A program made the position numbers and the translations under genes. 64,000 nucleotides of DNA from Pantoea allii (GTDB lineage: Bacteria > Pseudomonadota > Gammaproteobacteria > Enterobacterales > Enterobacteriaceae): assembly GCF_002307475.1 (NCBI RefSeq), contig NZ_NTMH01000011.1, positions 248,001 through 312,000 on the forward strand, given 5' to 3'. Shown one piece after another: positions 58,212 to 64,000 of this stretch. Position 1 is the stretch's first letter. Each line of letters starts with the position of its first letter. Below the pieces are notes generated by a model. It saw only the letters and a list, made by a program, of their open reading frames with translations. It was not told where the DNA came from and made no database searches.

Positions 58212-58242
58212 TGTTTGAAAAACTTGCGCAATGTTTGAAAAA
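58212..58242 (+). repeat. Direct repeat upstream of nrdA
   Basis: TGTTTGAAAAA occurs at 58212-58222 and 58232-58242, exactly 20 bp apart (two helical turns). It lies about 300 bp before nrdA and 135 bp after the ubiG stop. Its role is unknown. Confidence 0.5.
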
Positions 58243-58393
58243 TCAGCGGTCGATCATAAATTGCAATATTTTCTCTGGATGGTTGACATGACCTGCGGCC
58301 TTACGAGACGCGGCTTAAGAAAACCCTTAGAAAATACAACCCCCGTAGACATCATTTTTTCCTCTTGTTAAGCGCCAGCAAAATACTAGAATA

Positions 58394-58441
58394 AGCCTCC
58401 ATATTGTTATACATATCTTCGACAACCCCAAGATGTAGTGT
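58394..58441 (+). promoter_or_regulatory. Two NrdR boxes upstream of nrdAB
   Basis: The 16-mers at 58394-58409 (AGCCTCCATATTGTTA) and 58426-58441 (CCCCAAGATGTAGTGT) fit the NrdR consensus acaCwAtATaTwGtgt. Their start-to-start distance is 32 bp, the three-turn spacing NrdR uses. The second box is the better match. Repression by NrdR when dATP/ATP is bound is expected. Confidence 0.7.
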
Positions 58442-58481
58442 TTATCCACAACATTATTCACAATGAATATGCTGTGCATAA
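58442..58481 (+). promoter_or_regulatory. DnaA-box cluster upstream of nrdA
   Basis: TTATCCACA (58442-58450, the perfect consensus) and TTATTCACA (58454-58462) lie on the plus strand, and TTATGCACA on the minus strand (58481-58473). All fit TTATNCACA. The E. coli nrdA promoter is also bound by DnaA, tying dNTP supply to replication initiation. Confidence 0.65.
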
Positions 58482-58532
58482 ATCGGGATTTCTTTTAATT
58501 ATTGGATACTCACGCAAAGGTAAAAACGCGAC

Positions 58533-60818
58533 ATGAACCAAAGTCTGCTCGTTACTAAACGCGATGGCCGCCAGGAGCGCATTGATCTCGACAAAATTCA
58601 CCGTGTCCTCGACTGGGCGGCCGAAGGGCTGAACAATGTGTCGGTTTCACAGGTAGAGCTGCGTTCCCACATTCAGTTTTATGATGGCATCAAAACGTCT
58701 GACATCCATGAAACTATCATTAAGGCCGCTGCAGACCTCATTTCTCGCGATGCCCCTGATTATCAGTATCTGGCTGCGCGACTGGCTATTTTCCACCTGC
58801 GCAAGAAAGCTTACGGTCAGTTTGAACCCCCAGCCCTGTACGATCAGGTTGTTAAGATGGTCGATCTGGGTAAGTACGACCGCCATCTGCTGGAAGACTA
58901 CAGCCGTGAAGAGTTCGAGCAGATGGACGGCTTTCTCGACCACTGGCGTGACATGAATTTTTCCTACGCGGCGGTGAAGCAGTTAGAAGGCAAATATCTG
59001 GCTCAGAACCGTGTATCCGGTGAAATCTATGAAAGCGCACAGTTCCTGTATATCCTGGTCGCAGCCTGCCTGTTCTCAGCTTATCCTCGTGCGACCCGCA
59101 TGGATTACATCAAGCGTTTCTATGATGCGATCTCGACCTTTAAAATCTCACTGCCGACGCCCATCATGTCCGGTGTGCGTACGCCTACGCGTCAGTTCAG
59201 CTCGTGTGTGCTGATTGAGTGCGGCGACAGCCTGGACTCCATCAATGCCACTTCCAGTGCGATTGTGAAATACGTTTCTCAGCGTGCGGGCATTGGTATT
59301 AACGCCGGCCGTATCCGCGCGTTGGGTAGCCCTATCCGCGGCGGTGAAGCCTTCCATACCGGCTGTATTCCGTTCTACAAACACTTCCAGACCGCCGTAA
59401 AATCCTGTTCGCAGGGCGGCGTCCGTGGTGGTGCAGCCACGCTGTTCTATCCCATGTGGCATCTGGAAGTCGAAAGCCTGTTAGTTCTGAAGAACAACCG
59501 TGGCGTTGAAGGCAACCGCGTTCGTCATATGGACTATGGCGTGCAGCTCAACAAACTGATGTACCAGCGTCTGCTTAAAGGCGAAGACATCACGCTGTTC
59601 AGCCCGTCAGACGTGCCTGGCCTGTATGATGCGTTCTTTGCCGATCAGGACGAATTTGAGCGTCTCTACACCAAATACGAAAAAGACAGCAGCATTCGTA
59701 AGCAGCGTGTCAAAGCGGTTGACCTGTTCTCGCTGATGATGCAGGAACGCGCCTCAACGGGCCGTATCTACATCCAGAACGTCGATCACTGCAACACGCA
59801 CAGCCCGTTTGACGCCAGCATCGCTCCCGTGCGCCAGTCTAATCTGTGCCTGGAAATTGCGCTGCCAACCAAACCGATGAGCGACGTTAACGACGACAAC
59901 GGTGAAATCGCGTTGTGTACGCTGTCGGCCTTTAACCTGGGGGCCATCGAAAGCCTGGACGACCTGGAAGAGCTGGCAACACTCGCGGTGCGTGCACTGG
60001 ATGCCCTGCTCGATTATCAGGACTACCCTATCCCGGCCGCACAACGCGGTGCAATGGGTCGCCGTACGCTGGGTATTGGCGTAATTAACTTTGCTTACTA
60101 CCTGGCGAAACACGGTGTACGTTACTCCGACGGCAGTGCCAATGGTCTGACGCACAAAACGTTTGAAGCCATTCAGTACTACCTGCTGAAAGCGTCCAAT
60201 GAGCTGGCGAAAGAGCAAGGTGCCTGCCCGTGGTTCAATGAAACCACTTATGCGCAGGGCGTGCTGCCGATCGACACCTACAAGAAAGATCTGGATGCGA
60301 TCTGTAATGAGCCGCTGCACCTGGACTGGGAAACCCTGCGTGAGCAGATTAAAACCCACGGTCTGCGTAACTCGACGCTGTCCGCGCTGATGCCGTCTGA
60401 AACCTCATCGCAGATTTCAAACGCAACCAATGGTATTGAGCCACCGCGTGGTCATATCAGCATCAAGGCATCCAAAGACGGTATCCTGCGTCAGGTTGTG
60501 CCGGAGTATGAGCGCCTTAAAGATCAGTACGAACTGCTGTGGGATATGCCGTCGAACGATGGTTACCTGCAACTGGTCGGCGTGATGCAGAAATTCGTCG
60601 ACCAGGCGATTTCGTCTAACACCAACTACGATCCGTCACGTTTTGCCAACGGCAAAGTGCCGATGAAGCAGTTGTTAAAAGATCTGCTGACCGCCTACAA
60701 GTTTGGCGTTAAGACACTCTATTATCAAAACACCCGTGATGGTGCGGAAGATGCACAGGATGATCTGGCACCTTCTATTCAGGATGATGGCTGCGAGAGC
60801 GGCGCCTGTAAGATCTGA
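58533..60818 (+). CDS. nrdA: Class Ia ribonucleotide reductase alpha subunit NrdA
   Basis: The predicted protein is 761 aa, identical in length to E. coli. It has an N-terminal ATP-cone (KRDGRQERIDLDKIHRVL) for allosteric activity control. The active-site Cys of the redox pair lie in SSCVLIECG (near 225) and LCTLSAF (near 462). The radical Cys and catalytic Glu are in NLCLEIALP (near 439-441). The C-terminal shuttle pair is in CESGACKI. It reduces NDPs to dNDPs in the cytoplasm with NrdB. It is the first gene of nrdA-nrdB-yfaE, with NrdR and DnaA sites upstream. Confidence 0.98.
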   Translation: MNQSLLVTKRDGRQERIDLDKIHRVLDWAAEGLNNVSVSQVELRSHIQFYDGIKTSDIHETIIKAAADLISRDAPDYQYLAARLAIFHLRKKAYGQFEPPALYDQVVKMVDLGKYDRHLLEDYSREEFEQMDGFLDHWRDMNFSYAAVKQLEGKYLAQNRVSGEIYESAQFLYILVAACLFSAYPRATRMDYIKRFYDAISTFKISLPTPIMSGVRTPTRQFSSCVLIECGDSLDSINATSSAIVKYVSQRAGIGINAGRIRALGSPIRGGEAFHTGCIPFYKHFQTAVKSCSQGGVRGGAATLFYPMWHLEVESLLVLKNNRGVEGNRVRHMDYGVQLNKLMYQRLLKGEDITLFSPSDVPGLYDAFFADQDEFERLYTKYEKDSSIRKQRVKAVDLFSLMMQERASTGRIYIQNVDHCNTHSPFDASIAPVRQSNLCLEIALPTKPMSDVNDDNGEIALCTLSAFNLGAIESLDDLEELATLAVRALDALLDYQDYPIPAAQRGAMGRRTLGIGVINFAYYLAKHGVRYSDGSANGLTHKTFEAIQYYLLKASNELAKEQGACPWFNETTYAQGVLPIDTYKKDLDAICNEPLHLDWETLREQIKTHGLRNSTLSALMPSETSSQISNATNGIEPPRGHISIKASKDGILRQVVPEYERLKDQYELLWDMPSNDGYLQLVGVMQKFVDQAISSNTNYDPSRFANGKVPMKQLLKDLLTAYKFGVKTLYYQNTRDGAEDAQDDLAPSIQDDGCESGACKI

Positions 60819-60823
60819 CGGTC

Positions 60824-60877
60824 GGGCGGGAAGCCTTTCCCGCCCACATTTTCCCGCGAGGCCGGTGCTGAGCCTCG
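60824..60877 (+). other. Two hairpins in the nrdA-nrdB spacer
   Basis: GGGCGGGAA (60824-60832) pairs with TTCCCGCCC (60837-60845), and CGAGGC (60857-60862) with GCCTCG (60872-60877). Neither is followed by a T tract, so they look like mRNA-stability or partial-attenuation elements setting the NrdA:NrdB ratio rather than terminators. Confidence 0.5.
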
Positions 60878-60896
60878 TCTACTTTGGACAGTTTTT

Positions 60897-62027
60897 ATGG
60901 CTTACTCCACTTTTTCACAGAACAAAAATGACCAGTTGAAAGAGCCGATGTTTTTCGGTCAGTCCGTTAACGTGGCGCGTTTTGACCAGCAGAAATACGA
61001 CATCTTTGAAAAACTGATCGAAAAGCAGCTCTCCTTCTTCTGGCGTCCTGAAGAGGTTGATGTTTCACGTGACCGCATCGACTACCAGGCACTGCCCGAT
61101 CATGAAAAACACATTTTCATCAGCAACCTGAAGTATCAGACCTTGCTGGACTCGATTCAGGGACGCAGCCCGAACGTGGCCCTCCTGCCGCTGATCTCCA
61201 TTCCTGAACTGGAAACCTGGATCGAAACCTGGGCGTTCTCAGAGACGATTCACTCGCGCTCTTATACGCACATCATCCGCAACATCGTCAACGATCCGGC
61301 TGTGGTGTTTGACGATATCGTCACCAACCAGCAGATTCTGGCGCGTGCTCAGGATATCTCGAAGTACTACGATGACCTGATTGAGATGACCAGCTACTGG
61401 CATCTGTTAGGTGAAGGCACACATCAGGTCGCGGGTAAGTCCGTTACCGTCAGCCTGCGTGCGCTGAAAAAGCAGCTTTATATCTGCCTGATGAGTGTCA
61501 ATGCGCTGGAAGCGATTCGTTTCTACGTCAGCTTTGCCTGTTCATTCGCGTTCGCCGAGCGTGAGCTGATGGAAGGGAATGCGAAAATCATCAAGCTGAT
61601 TGCCCGCGATGAAGCCTTACATCTGACCGGCACCCAGCACATGCTGAACCTGCTGCGCACGGGCGAAGACGATCCTGAAATGAAAGAGATTGCCGCTGAG
61701 TGTCGTCAGGAGTGTTTTGAGCTGTTTAAGAAAGCGGCGTTGCAGGAAAAAGAGTGGGCGGAATACCTGTTCAGCGGCGGCTCAATGATCGGCCTGAACA
61801 AAGATATCCTGTGCCAGTATATTGAATACATCACCAATATTCGTATGCAGGCAGTTGGCCTCGACCTGCCGTTTGAAACACGCTCGAACCCGATTCCCTG
61901 GATTAACGCCTGGCTGGTGTCGGACAACGTTCAGGTGGCCCCGCAGGAAGTGGAAGTCAGCTCTTACCTGGTCGGTCAGATTGACTCCGAAGTGGGTGAA
62001 AACGACTTCGACGACTTCCAGCTGTAA
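60897..62027 (+). CDS. nrdB: Class Ia ribonucleotide reductase beta subunit NrdB
   Basis: The predicted protein is 376 aa, the same length as E. coli. It houses the diferric-tyrosyl radical cofactor. In mature numbering (without Met), Asp84, Glu115, His118 and the radical Tyr122 are all present ([11 protein letters not shown]). Further ligands lie in the later EAIRF and RDEALH motifs. The C-terminal [13 protein letters not shown] tail docks on NrdA. ATG 60897 follows GGACAG. Its stop is two bases before yfaE. Confidence 0.98.
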   Translation: MAYSTFSQNKNDQLKEPMFFGQSVNVARFDQQKYDIFEKLIEKQLSFFWRPEEVDVSRDRIDYQALPDHEKHIFISNLKYQTLLDSIQGRSPNVALLPLISIPELETWIETWAFSETIHSRSYTHIIRNIVNDPAVVFDDIVTNQQILARAQDISKYYDDLIEMTSYWHLLGEGTHQVAGKSVTVSLRALKKQLYICLMSVNALEAIRFYVSFACSFAFAERELMEGNAKIIKLIARDEALHLTGTQHMLNLLRTGEDDPEMKEIAAECRQECFELFKKAALQEKEWAEYLFSGGSMIGLNKDILCQYIEYITNIRMQAVGLDLPFETRSNPIPWINAWLVSDNVQVAPQEVEVSSYLVGQIDSEVGENDFDDFQL

Positions 62028-62029
62028 TA

Positions 62030-62290
62030 ATGAGCCGTTCTGTTGTTATTCTGCGCAGCTCCGGTACCCGACTGGAGTGCGCAGACGATCACCCTAACCT
62101 GCTGACCATGCTGGAAGCCAACAATCTGTGTGTTGAATTCCAGTGCCGCGAAGGCTACTGCGGCTCCTGCCGTATGCGGCTGCTGAGCGGTGAGGTCGAC
62201 TATGCGGAAACGCCGCTGGCTTTCATTGAACAAGGCGAGATTCTGCCCTGCTGCTGTAAGGCAAAGGGCGACATTGAGCTTGAGCTTTAA
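62030..62290 (+). CDS. yfaE: 2Fe-2S ferredoxin YfaE
   Basis: The predicted protein is 86 aa, a plant-type ferredoxin with cluster Cys in CREGYCGSC and the distal CCC motif (LPCCCKAKGD). It reduces and maintains the NrdB diiron-radical cofactor. It is coupled to nrdB (2-bp gap, TAATAATG). The E. coli protein is 84 aa. A terminator follows at 62311-62345. Confidence 0.94.
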   Translation: MSRSVVILRSSGTRLECADDHPNLLTMLEANNLCVEFQCREGYCGSCRMRLLSGEVDYAETPLAFIEQGEILPCCCKAKGDIELEL

Positions 62291-62310
62291 CGCCTGAGCC
62301 GCCCGCGTTT

Positions 62311-62345
62311 AAAAACCGTAATCCCGACCGGGTTGCGGTTTTTTT
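62311..62345 (+). terminator. Terminator of nrdAB-yfaE
   Basis: AAAAACCG (62311-62318) pairs with CGGTTTTT (62336-62343), extended by an inner CCC/GGG pairing with a small bulge, and followed by T residues to 62345. It also faces the convergent yjgH-like gene. Confidence 0.8.
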
Positions 62346-62360
62346 ATGCCCACGGATAGT

Positions 62361-62750
62361 TCAGGGAATACGCGCAATCACCTTAATTTCAAAATCAAAC
62401 CCCGCCAGCCAGGTCACGCCGACCGCCGTCCAGTTGGGATAAGGTGCCTGAGGAAACAGGGCATTCTTTACCTGCATGATGGTTTCAAACTGATGTTCAG
62501 GATCGGTATGAAAGGTGGTGACGTCGATAAGATCGTCCAATGTGCAGCCCGCCGCCGCCAGGGTTTGCCGCAGGTTATCAAAGGCAAGCGCTACCTGAGT
62601 GGCAAAATCCGGCTCTGGCGTGCCGTCTGTGCGGCTGCCGACCTGGCCGGAGACAAACAGCAGGTCACCAGAGCGGATGGCAGCAGAATACCCATGCATG
62701 TCATACAGCGCATTGCGTCCTTCGGGAAATACGGCCTCACGAGTCATCAT
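62361..62750 (-). CDS. yjgH: RidA/YjgF-family protein, YjgH-like
   Basis: The predicted protein is 129 aa (128 if the second ATG, 62747, is used; it has better spacing to AGGTGAT). It is very similar to E. coli YjgH along its length (SAAIRSGDLLFVSGQVGSR, YPNWTAVGVTWLAGFDFEIKVIARIP). It belongs to the trimeric RidA superfamily, but the Arg that binds imine substrates in true RidA (in P-A-R-S) is replaced here by Trp (P-N-W-T), so 2-iminoacid deaminase activity is not expected. It is divergent from a TetR gene, with three operator-like repeats in the shared promoter region. Confidence 0.88.
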   Translation of the reverse strand: MMTREAVFPEGRNALYDMHGYSAAIRSGDLLFVSGQVGSRTDGTPEPDFATQVALAFDNLRQTLAAAGCTLDDLIDVTTFHTDPEHQFETIMQVKNALFPQAPYPNWTAVGVTWLAGFDFEIKVIARIP

Positions 62751-62812
62751 ACAATCACCTTTAATCGATTTACGGTCAGTAAGTCATGCACGCATCACCT
62801 GCTTGATTTAAG

Positions 62813-62878
62813 ATACATGGCGTATATGAAATAGAACACAGATACGCGTCGTATGTCAAAGCCAAATACGGTACGTAT
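62813..62878. promoter_or_regulatory. Three palindromic operator-like repeats (ATACG-N3-CGTAT)
   Basis: ATACA-TGG-CGTAT (62813-62825), ATACG-CGT-CGTAT (62842-62854) and ATACG-GTA-CGTAT (62866-62878) lie between the divergent yjgH-like and tetR genes, with start spacings of 29 and 24 bp. The first and second are preceded by AG, and the third is followed by CT. They are likely binding sites of the adjacent TetR protein. Confidence 0.75.
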
Positions 62879-62894
62879 CTGAAAAGGAGGAGAG

Positions 62895-63512
62895 ATGACA
62901 GCACGGCCACGCGCGGTCACGATGGAAGAGAATCGCGTCAAACTGATATCCGCAGCACGCAAAGCGTTTGCAGAAAAAGGCTTTGCAGCCGCTTCTATGG
63001 ATGAGCTTACTGCCAGCGTCGGGTTAACCCGCGGGGCGCTCTACCACAACTTTGGCGATAAGCGCGGCCTGCTCGCCGCCGTTGTGGCGGAAGTCGATAG
63101 TGAAATAGCCCATCGGGCCAAAGAGAGAGCGGCGGGTATAAAAGACAGCTGGAACCAGCTACTGGAGGAAGGGAACGCGTACATTCACATGGCGCTCGAC
63201 CCTGAAGTCCAGCGCATTGTGTTACTGGATGGCCCGGCCTTTCTTGGCGATCCCTCTCTCTGGCCCAGCCAGAACGCCTGCCTGGCTGCCACGCAAAGCG
63301 CGCTGAGTGAGATGGTTAAGAACGGAGTAGTGAAGCCGGTGGACGTCGAAGCGGCAGCCCGCTTGCTCAACGGTGCCGCTTTTACTGCCGCATTGTGGGT
63401 GGCCGCCAGTGATGATCCTCAGGCGACCTTAGCGAAAGTGACGGCGACATTTAACGTGCTGGCGGGGGGATTACTGCAGCCTACGGCATCATGCCAGCCG
63501 AGACCGGAGTAG
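62895..63512 (+). CDS. TetR/AcrR-family transcriptional regulator
   Basis: The predicted protein is 205 aa. It has an N-terminal HTH of TetR type (AARKAFAEKGFAAASMDELTASVGLTRGALYHNFGDKRGL, about residues 20-60) and an all-helical ligand-binding C-terminal domain with Pro-containing FLGDPSLWP. A strong ribosome site (AAGGAGGAG) lies before ATG 62895. Its closest operator-like repeat ends 16 bp before the start codon, so autoregulation and control of the divergent yjgH-like gene are likely. The ligand is unknown. Confidence 0.9.
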   Translation: MTARPRAVTMEENRVKLISAARKAFAEKGFAAASMDELTASVGLTRGALYHNFGDKRGLLAAVVAEVDSEIAHRAKERAAGIKDSWNQLLEEGNAYIHMALDPEVQRIVLLDGPAFLGDPSLWPSQNACLAATQSALSEMVKNGVVKPVDVEAAARLLNGAAFTAALWVAASDDPQATLAKVTATFNVLAGGLLQPTASCQPRPE

Positions 63513-63544
63513 CGTTCGTGCAGAAGAGCCGAACAGCCTGGATG

Positions 63545-63577
63545 TACAGGGCCGCCTTCACGCAATGCGGCCCTGTA
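63545..63577. terminator. Hairpin between tetR and yfaY
   Basis: TACAGGGCCGC (63545-63555) pairs perfectly with GCGGCCCTGTA (63567-63577). There is no T tract on either side. It lies between convergent gene ends and probably works as a bidirectional transcription barrier. Confidence 0.6.
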
Positions 63578-63581
63578 ATCC

Positions 63582-64000
63582 TTAGTGCTTAACCGTTTCG
63601 ATTACGTCAATCCAGCCGTGGCCTGTGCTTACCTCACTGCCGTGCAACCAGCGCCGCAGCATATTCATCGCCATCATCGCCACGACTTTTTGCCGGGTTT
63701 CCAGGTTGTGGCGACCGTGGCTGAACTTCACGCGTTGCCCCCATGTAGCCTCTGGCGTATGGAGCGCAACGGAGATTTCGCCTTCGCGCAGATTGCCTAC
63801 CGACAGGGCTAACGGTGTCTGAAGCCTCGCCGCCAGCGCCTGAGTACGCATTACCTGTACTTCAAGACTTTCGTCCTGCTGCGGTAAAATTTCGGTGGCG
63901 CTCAGGGGAACCTCAGCTGAAGCCAGCTGCCAGTTCAGTAAACCTGCGGTGTACTGCTCGCTAATCGCCAGGCGCCAGTGACGCTGATGCAGCTCACGCG
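63582..64000 (-). CDS. yfaY: CinA-like protein YfaY, C-terminal part (cut by window end)
   Basis: The open frame continues without a stop to the window edge; 139 codons are visible. The sequence (REL...LAISEQYTAGLL near the left of the visible part; TRQKVVAMMAMNMLRRWL and HGWIDVIE near the end) matches the C-terminal CinA/PncC-type domain of E. coli YfaY (about 400 aa). YfaY is a family member without clear nicotinamide-nucleotide amidase activity. An internal ATG at 63851 is not the start. The N-terminal MoeA-like domain would lie beyond the window. Confidence 0.85.
   Translation of the reverse strand, partial: RELHQRHWRLAISEQYTAGLLNWQLASAEVPLSATEILPQQDESLEVQVMRTQALAARLQTPLALSVGNLREGEISVALHTPEATWGQRVKFSHGRHNLETRQKVVAMMAMNMLRRWLHGSEVSTGHGWIDVIETVKH

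Overview
The window looks like a chromosomal segment of an enterobacterium, most likely Erwiniaceae (Pantoea/Erwinia-like). Protein sequences and gene order follow the Escherichia coli block pdeN-yejABEF-yejG-bcr-rsuA-radD-rplY-ndpA-yejL-yejM-proL, then yojI-alkB-apbE-ompC-micF-rcsDBC-gyrA-ubiG-nrdAB-yfaE and finally yfaY. Several lineage-specific insertions and losses break this order. The family is inferred from resemblance and synteny only; no search was run.

Region by region. 1-15.7 kb is a conserved core. It holds a CSS/EAL cyclic-di-GMP phosphodiesterase, the YejABEF peptide importer, a Bcr-type drug exporter, 16S rRNA pseudouridine synthase, RadD helicase, ribosomal protein L25, nucleoid protein YejK, YejL, the LPS-homeostasis protein YejM and tRNA-Pro(GGG). 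15.7-21.3 kb is accessory. It holds a sugar symporter plus GH51 arabinofuranosidase operon (plant arabinan oligosaccharide use), a YbdG-type mechanosensitive channel and a small orphan ORF. 21.4-27 kb holds yojI, alkB and apbE (with ada missing between alkB and apbE), two very small ORFs, the ompC porin and the divergent small RNA gene micF. 27.1-45.3 kb is a minus-strand bapABCD locus: a 4287-residue cysteine-free adhesin with 38 hand-counted Ig-like repeats, and its dedicated type I secretion system. It sits between micF and rcsD, which are neighbours in E. coli. An MFS gene follows, then the Rcs phosphorelay (rcsD-rcsB, convergent rcsC), gyrA, a small membrane-protein gene, ubiG and nrdA-nrdB-yfaE. 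The right end has a YjgH-like RidA-family gene divergent from a TetR regulator with three operator-like repeats between them, and the C-terminal part of yfaY, cut by the window end.

Functional themes. The window is rich in envelope and surface functions: c-di-GMP turnover, LPS control, porin plus antisense RNA, Rcs envelope stress signalling and a giant biofilm adhesin. The nrdAB-yfaE operon makes and maintains class Ia ribonucleotide reductase; its upstream region carries two NrdR-type boxes and three DnaA-box matches. No CRISPR array, intact insertion sequence, prophage or rRNA gene was seen.
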